From: Burkholderiales bacterium
GTDB taxonomy: Bacteria; Pseudomonadota; Gammaproteobacteria; Burkholderiales; Burkholderiaceae_C
DNA length: 31,906 bases
Direction of reading: 5' to 3'
Assembly (NCBI GenBank): GCA_025352345.1
Contig: JANXTP010000403.1
Coordinates: 1-31,906 of the forward strand
Part shown: in pieces, positions 25,299 to 31,906 of the stretch
Numbering within the stretch: the stretch's first letter is position 1
Layout of the letters: every line of letters begins with the position of its first letter
Notes under the pieces: model-generated
Told to the model about the DNA's origin: nothing
Databases searched by the model: none
What the model saw: the letters and a program-made list of their open reading frames with translations, nothing else
Position numbers and translations under genes: made by a program

Positions 25299-25964
25299 AT
25301 GAACCTCGACTTCAGTTTTCTCAGCGGGGCGGTCATCTCCAGCTTCATCCTCAAGGGGCTGTTCTTCTCGGTCCAGCTGACGCTGATCGCGATGATCGGG
25401 GGCATCGCACTCGGCACGGTGCTGGCGCTGATGCGGCTGTCGGGCAAGCCCTGGCTGGTGCTGCCGGCGTCGGCCTATGTCACCGTGCTGCGCTCCGTTC
25501 CGCTGGTGATGGTGATCCTGTGGTTCTTCCTGCTGATCCCGCTGCTGATCGGCCGGCCGATGGGCGCCGAGCTCAGCGCCATCATCACCTTCACCGTGTT
25601 CGAGGCGGCCTACTACTCGGAGATCATGCGCGCCGGCATCCAGTCGGTGCCCCGGGGGCAGGTGTATGCCGGCTACGCGGTGGGCATGAGCTATGCGCAG
25701 GCGATGCAGCTGGTGGTGCTGCCGCAGGCCTTTCGCAACATGCTGCCGGTGCTGATGACGCAGACCATCATCCTGTTCCAGGACACCTCGCTGGTCTACG
25801 CGATTGGCGCCTACGACCTGCTCAAGGGCTTCGAGATCGCGGGCAAGAACTTCAACCGCCCCGTTGAAACCTACCTGGTGGCTGCGGTCGCCTACTTCGT
25901 GATCTGCTTCAGCCTGTCGATGACCGTGCGCCAGCTGCAGCAGAAGATCGCCATCATCCGATAG
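25299..25964 (+). CDS. gltK: glutamate/aspartate ABC transporter permease GltK
   Basis: The protein has 221 aa (E. coli GltK 224). It begins DFSFLSGAVISSFILKGLFFSVQLTLIAM and has the polar amino acid permease pattern, with the EAA-type loop GQVYAGYAVGMSYAQAMQLVVLPQAFRNMLP near 121-150. It forms the second half of the inner-membrane channel. It lies 28 bp after gltJ and 10 bp before gltL. Confidence 0.92.
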   Translation: MNLDFSFLSGAVISSFILKGLFFSVQLTLIAMIGGIALGTVLALMRLSGKPWLVLPASAYVTVLRSVPLVMVILWFFLLIPLLIGRPMGAELSAIITFTVFEAAYYSEIMRAGIQSVPRGQVYAGYAVGMSYAQAMQLVVLPQAFRNMLPVLMTQTIILFQDTSLVYAIGAYDLLKGFEIAGKNFNRPVETYLVAAVAYFVICFSLSMTVRQLQQKIAIIR

Positions 25965-25974
25965 GACCTTCGCC

Positions 25975-26709
25975 GTGATCGACATCAAGAACGTCAGCAA
26001 GTGGTACGGCAGCTTCCAGGTGCTGACCGACTGCAGCACCTCGATCCAGAAGGGCGAGGTCGTCGTCGTCTGCGGCCCGTCGGGCTCGGGCAAGAGCACG
26101 CTGATCAAGACGGTGAACGCGCTGGAGCCGTTTCAGAAAGGCGACATCGTCGTCGATGGCATCAGCATCGCCGACCCGAAGACCAACCTGCCGAAGCTGC
26201 GCGCGCGTGTCGGCATGGTGTTCCAGCATTTCGAGCTGTTCCCGCACCTGACGGTGACCGAGAACCTGACGCTTGCGCAGATCCGCGTGCTCAAGCGCAG
26301 CCCGGACGACGCCAAGACCCGCGGCCTGAAGATGCTCGACCGTGTCGGGCTGATGGTGCACAAGGACAAGTTCCCCGGTCAGCTCTCCGGCGGCCAGCAG
26401 CAGCGCGTAGCGATTGCCCGCGCACTCAGCATGGACCCGATCGTGATGCTGTTCGATGAGCCCACCTCGGCGCTCGACCCGGAGATGGTCGGCGAGGTGC
26501 TCGACGTGATGGTGCAGCTCGCCCACGAGGGCATGACGATGATGTGCGTCACCCACGAGATGGGCTTCGCGAAGAAGGTCAGCCATCGCGTGATCTTCAT
26601 GGACGCCGGCAAGATCATCGAGGACTGCACGCGCGAGGGCTTCTTCGGCAACCCCGAGCAGCGCTCGCCGCGGGCGAAGGAATTCCTCTCGAAGATCCTG
26701 CAGCACTGA
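25975..26709 (+). CDS. gltL: glutamate/aspartate ABC transporter ATP-binding protein
   Basis: The protein has 244 aa, with a GTG start and AGGAC about 9 nt upstream. It energises the GltIJK importer. Motifs: Walker A GPSGSGKST near residue 37, the Q-loop MVFQHFELFPHLTV, signature LSGGQQQR near 136, Walker B MLFDEPTSALDPEM near 155-170 and the switch His in VCVTHEMGF. These are typical of polar amino acid importers. It ends the glt part of the operon; pyrC follows after 62 bp. Confidence 0.94.
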   Translation: MIDIKNVSKWYGSFQVLTDCSTSIQKGEVVVVCGPSGSGKSTLIKTVNALEPFQKGDIVVDGISIADPKTNLPKLRARVGMVFQHFELFPHLTVTENLTLAQIRVLKRSPDDAKTRGLKMLDRVGLMVHKDKFPGQLSGGQQQRVAIARALSMDPIVMLFDEPTSALDPEMVGEVLDVMVQLAHEGMTMMCVTHEMGFAKKVSHRVIFMDAGKIIEDCTREGFFGNPEQRSPRAKEFLSKILQH

Positions 26710-26771
26710 GCCGCTGCGGCCCGCACTGACCGGGGGCACGGCTCGCGCGACGCGCGATGCAAAATCGCCCG

Positions 26772-27815
26772 ATGGATTCGTTGACCTCCACACTGACGCT
26801 GCGGCGTCCCGACGACTGGCACCTGCACCTGCGCGACGGCGCGGCGATGGCTGCGGTGCTGCCCGACACCGCGCGGCAATTCGCCCGCGCGATCGTGATG
26901 CCCAACCTGAAGCCGCCTGTGACCACCACTGCGCAGGCCCTGGCCTATGCCGAGCGCATCCGGGCGGCGCTGCCCGCAGGGCTCGCGTTCGAGCCCTTGA
27001 TGACGCTGTACCTGACCGACCGCCTGCCTGCCGACGAGATCGTGCGGGCGAAGGCTGCCGGCATCGTCGCGGTCAAGCTGTACCCGGCGGGCGCCACCAC
27101 CAACAGCGATGCTGGCGTGACCGACCTGCGCAAGACCTACCCGACGCTCGAAGCCATGCAGCGCGTGGGCATGCCGCTGCTGGTGCACGGCGAGGTGACC
27201 GATGCCGACATCGACCTGTTCGACCGCGAGGCGGTGTTCATCGACACGAAGCTGATCCCGCTGCGGCGCGATTTCCCCGAGCTGAAGATCGTCTTCGAGC
27301 ACATCACCACCCGCGAGGCCGCGCAATATGTGGCCTCGGCGGGCACGCACACCGCGGCCACGCTGACCGCACACCACCTGCTCTACAACCGCAACGCCTT
27401 GTTCACCGGGGGCGTGCGGCCTCACTATTACTGCCTGCCGGTGCTCAAGCGCGAAGTGCACCGCCAGTCGCTGGTTGCGGCGGCCACCTCGGGCAGCGAC
27501 CGCTACTTCCTCGGCACCGACAGCGCGCCGCATGCGGCGCACCTGAAGGAGCAGGCCTGCGGCTGCGCCGGTTGCTACACCGCGCTGTCGGCGATCGAGT
27601 TGTATGCCGAGGCCTTCGAGGCGGCGGGCGCGCTCGACAAGTTGGAAGCCTTCGCCAGTCTTCACGGCCCAGCGTTCTACGGCCTGCCGCGCAACACCGG
27701 CACGATCACGCTGCGCCGCGAAGCCTGGACGCTGCCCGAATCGCTGCCGTTCGGCGAGGGGCAGCTCAAGCCGCTGCGTGGCGGCGAAACCCTGACCTGG
27801 CGCTTGGTCGCCTGA
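26772..27815 (+). CDS. pyrC: dihydroorotase
   Basis: The protein has 347 aa from the ATG at 26772 (E. coli PyrC 348 aa); an in-frame ATG five codons upstream is the alternative. The enzyme forms dihydroorotate from carbamoyl aspartate in pyrimidine synthesis. The zinc site is seen in HLHLRDG near residue 16, the carboxylated Lys in KLYPAGATTNSDAGV near 102, and further ligands in LVHGEV, FEHITTR and GTDSAPH. It is the class II (PyrC) type, without the longer PyrX/AllB features. A run of short-spaced genes follows, starting with the NYN protein after 13 bp. Confidence 0.94.
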   Translation: MDSLTSTLTLRRPDDWHLHLRDGAAMAAVLPDTARQFARAIVMPNLKPPVTTTAQALAYAERIRAALPAGLAFEPLMTLYLTDRLPADEIVRAKAAGIVAVKLYPAGATTNSDAGVTDLRKTYPTLEAMQRVGMPLLVHGEVTDADIDLFDREAVFIDTKLIPLRRDFPELKIVFEHITTREAAQYVASAGTHTAATLTAHHLLYNRNALFTGGVRPHYYCLPVLKREVHRQSLVAAATSGSDRYFLGTDSAPHAAHLKEQACGCAGCYTALSAIELYAEAFEAAGALDKLEAFASLHGPAFYGLPRNTGTITLRREAWTLPESLPFGEGQLKPLRGGETLTWRLVA

Positions 27816-27828
27816 ACCTGGACTCTCC

Positions 27829-28782
27829 ATGGACACCAACCACCGCATTGCGCTGCTGATCGATGCCGACAACGTTTCCGTCGATGTGCTGCGGCAGATC
27901 CTGCACCGGCTGCAACTCACCGGCCATCGTCTGCAGCACCGCCGTGCCTATGGCAGCGTGCAGAAGGCGGTCGAGTTCGCCGAAATCTGCCGAGACCATG
28001 CGATCCGCTTCCTGCCCAGCACCTTCGCCGGGCCGAATGCCACCGACATCGCGATGGCGATCGACGCGGTCGAGCTGATGCTGCGCCAGCCGGTCGACGA
28101 GGTGGTGATCGTGTCGTCCGACATGGACTACTCGCCGCTGATCGTGCGGCTGCGCGAGCTGGGTTGCCGCGTCACCGGCTACGGCCAGCAGGGCAAGTCG
28201 GGCCGCGACATCGAGCGCGACTACGAGCGGGTCTACGACAGCTTCGAGGTGGTCGGTCTGAGCAAGGCGCGGCCTGCGGGGCGGGCCCCTGCCCGACCGG
28301 CCGGCCGCCGCGACCCCATCGTTGCGGCGCCACTGGCGGTGCCGGTGGCGCCGGCCGAGTCGCCGGTGCCTGCTCGCGGGCGAGCCCGCCGCTCTCGGGT
28401 GGCCATTCCTGCGCCGCTTCCGACGCCTGTGGCGGTTGATCCCCCCCTGGCCGAGCCCTTGGCAGCGGCCGATGCCGCTCCGGCCCGCCCCACTCCGTCA
28501 CGGCGCCGGTCCGCTGCGAAAGTGGTGCCGGCCGCGAAGGCCGTGTCGCGTGCCTTGCCATCGGCCGTAGAGGCGGTGCTCGAGGCCTGCCCCGACCTGC
28601 GTGGCAGCGCGCCGGTGCGCCTGAATGGCGTGGCGGTGGCGCTGCGCGAGCGCGGCCTGCTGACCAAAAGCGGCAAGACCACATCCTTCTTCAAGAAGCT
28701 GGAAGCGCATTTCGCGTTGCTGCCGGTGGACAAGCCGGAGTCGGTGTGCTTTCTCGGCGGCAGCGCTGACGCCGTCGGCTGA
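27829..28782 (+). CDS. NYN-domain protein with LOTUS/OST-HTH-like C-terminus
   Basis: The protein has 317 aa. The N-terminal part (about 1-140) is a NYN/PIN-like nuclease fold with the acidic residues expected for metal binding: LLIDADNVS (Asp12, Asp14), NATDIAMAIDAVELM and VSSDMDYSPLIVRLRELG. Such domains act as, or derive from, RNases. A long Pro/Ala/Arg-rich, low-complexity linker lies at about 145-245. The last about 70 residues (AVEAVLEACPDL to FLGG) show the pattern of the OST-HTH/LOTUS module (ALRERGLLTKSGKTTSFFKKLEAHF), which binds RNA or RNA helicases in other proteins. A role in RNA processing is inferred. It lies between pyrC and the DUF3025 gene with gaps of 13 and 14 bp. Confidence 0.88.
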   Translation: MDTNHRIALLIDADNVSVDVLRQILHRLQLTGHRLQHRRAYGSVQKAVEFAEICRDHAIRFLPSTFAGPNATDIAMAIDAVELMLRQPVDEVVIVSSDMDYSPLIVRLRELGCRVTGYGQQGKSGRDIERDYERVYDSFEVVGLSKARPAGRAPARPAGRRDPIVAAPLAVPVAPAESPVPARGRARRSRVAIPAPLPTPVAVDPPLAEPLAAADAAPARPTPSRRRSAAKVVPAAKAVSRALPSAVEAVLEACPDLRGSAPVRLNGVAVALRERGLLTKSGKTTSFFKKLEAHFALLPVDKPESVCFLGGSADAVG

Positions 28783-28796
28783 AGTCGAGTCACGCG

Positions 28797-29549
28797 GTGG
28801 ATGTGCCGGCGATCGACTGGTCTGCACCCTGGCTCGCGCCGTACCGCGCCATCGGTGAACCGGTCACGCAGGCCGTCGCCGCGGGCGTGCCGCTGGTCGA
28901 GGCCCTGAATCGCTCGACCGATCTTCCGCCGCGCTTCGTCGATCAATCTGCGCTGCCAGCCGGAGAGCCTTATGAGGCCTTCATCGCCCGCACGGGAAGC
29001 GTGCCGACGCGCGACAACGCCCACGACCTGTTCAATGCGCTGGTGTGGCAGCGGCATCAGCCGCTGAAGGCGCGTTTGAATGCCTTGCAGGTCGAGCAGA
29101 TCGAGCGTGTGGGTGTCGGCGCGGCACGTGGGGCGGTCCGCGATGCGCTGACGCTGTTCGACGAGAACGCGGCCTGGCTGCAGGCGCCCACGCCGTTGAT
29201 CGATGCGCTCAGGCAGCGCGACTGGAAGGCGCTGTTCATCACCCACCGCACGCGGTGGCGCGATGCCCGCGTGCTGCTGTGTGGCCACGCGCTGCTCGAA
29301 AAACTGCTGCAGCCGCGCAAGGCGATCACCGCCCACGTGTGGGTGGTGCCGCTGGCGGTGGCCGATCCTGCCGGCTGGCTGGCCGAGCAGCTGACGCCTG
29401 AATCGCTGGCGCTCAAACCCTGGTTGCACCTGCCGGTGCTCGGCGTGCCCGGCTGGTGGAGTCTGAACGATGACGCTGGGTTTTACGACGATGCAGTGGT
29501 GTTCCGCAGAGCGCCATGCGCCTTGAAAAATGACCTGCCGACCGCATAA
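28797..29549 (+). CDS. DUF3025 family protein
   Basis: The protein has 250 aa and starts with GTG at 28797. I recognise the DUF3025 pattern: the start VPAIDWSAPWLAPYRAIGEPV, the central TRDNAHDLFNALVWQRHQPLKARLN, and the later ITHRTRWRDARVLLCGHALLEKL and LPVLGVPGWW. The biochemical function of the family is unknown to me. No signal peptide or membrane segment is seen. It lies 14 bp after the NYN gene and 30 bp before htpX, which suggests co-transcription with both. Confidence 0.85.
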   Translation: MDVPAIDWSAPWLAPYRAIGEPVTQAVAAGVPLVEALNRSTDLPPRFVDQSALPAGEPYEAFIARTGSVPTRDNAHDLFNALVWQRHQPLKARLNALQVEQIERVGVGAARGAVRDALTLFDENAAWLQAPTPLIDALRQRDWKALFITHRTRWRDARVLLCGHALLEKLLQPRKAITAHVWVVPLAVADPAGWLAEQLTPESLALKPWLHLPVLGVPGWWSLNDDAGFYDDAVVFRRAPCALKNDLPTA

Positions 29550-29579
29550 CCCAACTGTCTCGTTGTTTCAAAGGACGCC

Positions 29580-30464
29580 ATGAAACGCATCGCCCTGTTC
29601 CTGCTGACCAACCTCGCCGTGATGGTGGTGCTGGGCATCGCCGTGAACCTGCTGGGGCTGAACAGTTTCCTGAGCGCCAGCGGCATCCAGCTGGGCTCGC
29701 TGCTGGGCTTCTCGCTGGTGATGGGCTTCGGCGGCGCGATCATCTCGCTGCTGATCAGCAAGCCGATGGCCAAGTGGAGCACTGGCGCGCAAGTCATCAA
29801 CGACTCGCCCGACCCCACCCACCAGTGGTTGGTGGCCAGCGTCGCGCGCTGCGCCGACAAAGCCGGTGTCGCGATGCCGGAAGTCGCGATCTACGATGGC
29901 GCACCAAACGCCTTCGCCACCGGTGCGTTCAAGAATTCAGCCCTGGTTGCGGTATCGACCGGCCTGGTGCAATCGATGACGCGCGAAGAGGTCGACGCGG
30001 TGATCGGCCACGAGGTCGCGCACGTTGCCAATGGCGACATGGTGACGTTGACGTTGATCCAGGGTGTGATGAACACCTTCGTCGTGTTCCTGTCGCGGGT
30101 GATCGGCTATGGGGTCGACCGCATCATCCTGCGCAACGACCGTCAGGGCCCGGGCATCGGCTACATCGTCACCACCATCGTGATGGACCTGCTGCTCGGC
30201 GTGCTGGCCGCCATCATCGTCGCCTGGTTTTCGCGCCAGCGCGAATTTCGCGCCGATGCCGGCTCGGCCCGCTTGCTGGGCAGCAAGCAGCCGATGATCA
30301 ACGCGCTGGCGCGACTCGGCGGGCTCGATCCCGGCGAGATGCCGAAGGCGCTGTCCGCGATGGCGATCAGTTCGCACCCGAGCGGCATCATGGCGCTGTT
30401 TTCGACCCACCCGCCGATGGAAGAGCGCATCTCGCGGCTGCGCGAAGACACCACGACCGCCTGA
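29580..30464 (+). CDS. htpX: membrane zinc metalloprotease HtpX
   Basis: The protein has 294 aa from an ATG with AAAGGA about 5 nt upstream. It takes part in quality control of inner-membrane proteins. Two N-terminal membrane segments (LFLLTNLAVMVVLGIAVNLL and LGFSLVMGFGGAIISLLI) are followed by the catalytic HEVAH zinc motif near 142, then more hydrophobic segments and the third zinc ligand in REFRADAGSARL near 220. The C-terminal FSTHPPMEERISRLRE is typical. It lies just upstream of rnpB, whose -10 element overlaps the end of this transcription unit. Confidence 0.95.
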   Translation: MKRIALFLLTNLAVMVVLGIAVNLLGLNSFLSASGIQLGSLLGFSLVMGFGGAIISLLISKPMAKWSTGAQVINDSPDPTHQWLVASVARCADKAGVAMPEVAIYDGAPNAFATGAFKNSALVAVSTGLVQSMTREEVDAVIGHEVAHVANGDMVTLTLIQGVMNTFVVFLSRVIGYGVDRIILRNDRQGPGIGYIVTTIVMDLLLGVLAAIIVAWFSRQREFRADAGSARLLGSKQPMINALARLGGLDPGEMPKALSAMAISSHPSGIMALFSTHPPMEERISRLREDTTTA

Positions 30465-30479
30465 CGAGAAGTGCCCGGA

Positions 30480-30485
30480 GATAAT
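30480..30485 (+). promoter_or_regulatory. -10 element for rnpB
   Basis: GATAAT lies 6 bp upstream of the expected 5' end of RNase P RNA at 30492, the right place for a sigma-70 -10 hexamer. I see no convincing -35 box at 16-18 bp spacing; the region is GC-rich (CCGCCT). Confidence 0.5.
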
Positions 30486-30491
30486 CCGGGT

Positions 30492-30944
30492 GTGAAGCAA
30501 GCCAGACCGCCGCTGGTGCACCGTCCCGAAAGGGCGCACTGGAGGAAGGTCCGGACTGCAGAGGGCAGCGCAGCAGCTAACGGCTGTCCACCGCGAGGTG
30601 AGGATCAGAGCTACAGAGACGAGTCAAGACGGGGTGCCTGATACGGGTGTTCTGTCAGTCGCCGGCGCAAGCCGGTGCCCGATGCGGCATGCCGCGGCGG
30701 GTCGGGCGCAAGCCCGAAGCTGGCAGCCACCCAAGTCGGGGCAACGCCCCGACTTGGGTGAAACGAGCAATCTCTGCGCGCAGCAACACCAAATAGGCCA
30801 GCGTTGATGTGGCTCCGCGGAGCTGGCGGGTAGGTGGCATCGAGCCGTGTAGCGATGCACGGCCCAGAGGAATGGCGGTCACGGCAGGGCGGACGCAAGT
30901 TCGCTCGGCTGCACAGAATCCGGCCTATCGGCTCGCTTCACACT
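30492..30944 (+). ncRNA. rnpB: RNase P RNA, class A, with expanded P12 arm
   Basis: This is the catalytic RNA that matures tRNA 5' ends. Core landmarks in order: GTGAAGCAAGCC at 30492 pairs with GGCTCGCTTCAC near the 3' end (P1); GAGGAAGGTCCGGACT near 30543 and ACAGAATCCGG near 30913 form the P4 region; ACAGAGACGAG near 30613; GGTGAAACG near 30757; AGCAACACCAAATAGG near 30782; CAGAGGAATGGCGGTCACG near 30865. These match betaproteobacterial RNase P RNA. The length of about 450 nt exceeds E. coli (377 nt) because the P12 region runs from about 30624 to 30757. Within it are a base helix (30624-30636 with 30745-30757), a distal helix (GGGTG and CTGTCAG with CTGGCAG and CACCC), and two GCAA-capped hairpins (30660-30677, 30702-30717). 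A perfect 15-bp hairpin (30728-30760) competes with the base helix. A run of five T (30947-30951) follows the 3' end. Confidence 0.93.
30728..30760 (+). repeat. perfect 15-bp inverted repeat inside rnpB
   Basis: The arms 30728-30742 and 30746-30760 are perfectly complementary (CACCCAAGTCGGGGC and its complement) with a 3-nt loop AAC. Both arms are also able to pair elsewhere in P12, so this hairpin and the canonical P12 base cannot form together. It could be a small inserted or duplicated element; I see no second copy in this window. Confidence 0.8.
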
Positions 30945-30993
30945 AATTTTTGGCAGGCGCCTGCACGGTGTCTGCGCAGACCGAACGGACCCG

Positions 30994-31906
30994 ATGAACC
31001 CTGACGCTTCCACGCTCTGGCGCCGGCCGCGCTGGGAGCTGGCGGCGCTGCTGGCCTGCCTGGGCATGGTCGGTCCGTTCTCGATCGACACCTACCTGCC
31101 GGCGTTCAGCGGCATCGCGACGTCTATCGGCGCGACGCCGGTGGAGATGCAGCAGACGCTGTCGGCCTACCTGTTCGGCTTCGCGGTGATGAACCTGTTC
31201 CACGGCGCGCTGTCGGACAGCCTGGGCCGCCGGCCTGTCGTGCTGTGGGGCGTGGCGGTGTTCACGCTTGCGTCGGTCGGTTGCGCGGTGTCGTCTCACA
31301 TCGGCCTGCTGGTGTTCTTCCGTGCGCTGCAGGGCATGGCGGCGGGGGCCGGCATCGTGGTGTCGCGCGCGGTGATCCGCGACATGTTCCCGCCGGTCGA
31401 TGCGCAGCGGGTGATGTCGCAGGTGACGATCTATTTCGGCATCGCCCCGGCGATCGCGCCGCTGATCGGCGGCCTGCTGTTCGTGCACATCGGCTGGCAG
31501 GCGATCTTCTGGTTCCTGAGTGCCATCGGCGCGGCGCTGTGGATTGCCAACTACAGGCTGCTGCCCGAGTCCTTGTACGACGCCCAGCGGCAGCCGCTGA
31601 ACCTGCGACACCTGTTTCGAGGCTATGCCGAACTCGGCAGCAGCGGGCAGTTCCTCGCGCTGGCACTGGCCGCCGGCGTGCCCTTCAACGGCATGTTCCT
31701 GTATGTGCTGTCGGCGCCGGTGTTCCTCGGCCGGCACCTCGGTTTGCCGCCGCAACACTTCTTCGCTCTGTTCCTGATCACCATCGCCGGCATCATGGGC
31801 GGTGCGTTCCTGTCCGGGCGGCTGGCCGGACGCATGCCACCAAAACGCCAGGTGCAGCTTGGGTTCGCGGTCATGGGCGCGGTCTCGCTGCTGAATCTCG
31901 CGCTGA
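30994..31906 (+). CDS. MFS drug exporter of the Bcr/CflA type, 3' end outside window
   Basis: The first 304 residues are present and the frame stays open to the window edge. The N-terminus has a short cytoplasmic stretch and then membrane segment 1 with GPFSIDTYLPAFSGIA, the Bcr/CflA-like DxYLP signature of the DHA1 drug:H+ antiporters. Motif A is GALSDSLGRRPVVLWG near 69-84, followed by FFRALQGMAAGAGIVVSRAVIRD (motif B/C region) near 108-130 and APAIAPLIGGLLF. About nine membrane segments are visible. The substrate is unknown. It starts 50 bp after rnpB, beyond its T-run, and a GCAGGC/GCCTGC palindrome at 30953-30964 lies in the gap. No clear ribosome binding site is seen. Confidence 0.87.
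   Translation, partial: MNPDASTLWRRPRWELAALLACLGMVGPFSIDTYLPAFSGIATSIGATPVEMQQTLSAYLFGFAVMNLFHGALSDSLGRRPVVLWGVAVFTLASVGCAVSSHIGLLVFFRALQGMAAGAGIVVSRAVIRDMFPPVDAQRVMSQVTIYFGIAPAIAPLIGGLLFVHIGWQAIFWFLSAIGAALWIANYRLLPESLYDAQRQPLNLRHLFRGYAELGSSGQFLALALAAGVPFNGMFLYVLSAPVFLGRHLGLPPQHFFALFLITIAGIMGGAFLSGRLAGRMPPKRQVQLGFAVMGAVSLLNLAL

Noticed and set aside
30598..30898. Short ORFs on both strands within rnpB
   Set aside because: They lie inside a confidently recognised structural RNA and show no protein similarity.
1..31906. Mobile elements, CRISPR arrays, tRNA or rRNA genes
   Set aside because: I looked for transposase motifs, spaced direct repeats, tRNA cloverleaf landmarks and rRNA core sequences and found none that could be supported.

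Overview
The window is GC-rich, densely packed chromosomal DNA of a betaproteobacterium. It most resembles the Burkholderiales (Leptothrix/Rubrivivax/Methylibium-like). The evidence is the gene content: a four-ABC-domain 'dimeric form' UvrA, a type III pantothenate kinase, a complex I NDUFA9-like reductase next to cca and a soluble lytic transglycosylase, 5-formyl-THF cyclo-ligases with a PCVGY motif, gltIJKL, a DUF3025 gene and a class A RNase P RNA of betaproteobacterial type. The lineage call is by recognition, not by a search. I see no insertion sequence, prophage, CRISPR array, tRNA or rRNA. This is mostly ordinary core genome, with a few unusual spots.

Layout. Positions 6-5729 (-) hold the giant UvrA paralogue. 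Divergent from it are a soluble hybrid sensor kinase (5933-8404, +) and a FeeM-like N-acyl amino acid synthase (8668-9468, +), a possible lipid-signal module. Next is a minus-strand operon (13924 to 9557) of lytic transglycosylase, NDUFA9-like reductase and CCA-adding enzyme. Its first gene shares a CATG start with a divergent plus-strand operon (13923-15948) of two different 5-formyl-THF cyclo-ligases, a small coiled-coil/membrane protein and a 2Fe-2S ferredoxin. A convergent PPK2 kinase (15968-16813, -) lies divergent from coaX, thiolase and enoyl-CoA hydratase (16994-19810, +). An outer-membrane porin and a hotdog thioesterase follow on the minus strand (19876-21680).

From 21748 to the right edge everything is on the plus strand. 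The order is an Atm1-type exporter whose stop overlaps the start of gltI, then gltJ, gltK and gltL (glutamate/aspartate uptake), pyrC, a NYN-LOTUS-like RNA-related protein, a DUF3025 protein, htpX, rnpB and an incomplete Bcr/CflA-type MFS exporter cut by the window end.

Two spots deserve most attention. (1) The RNase P RNA is about 450 nt, with a P12 arm of about 130 nt. The 3' strand of that arm can pair either with the canonical 5' P12 strand or with an adjacent sequence as a perfect 15-bp hairpin, so two folds are mutually exclusive. (2) The sensor kinase plus FeeM-like synthase pair has a CACCCC-N9-GGGGTG inverted repeat between the two genes. The large opposite-strand ORFs, for example under uvrA, are GC-driven shadows and are not annotated.
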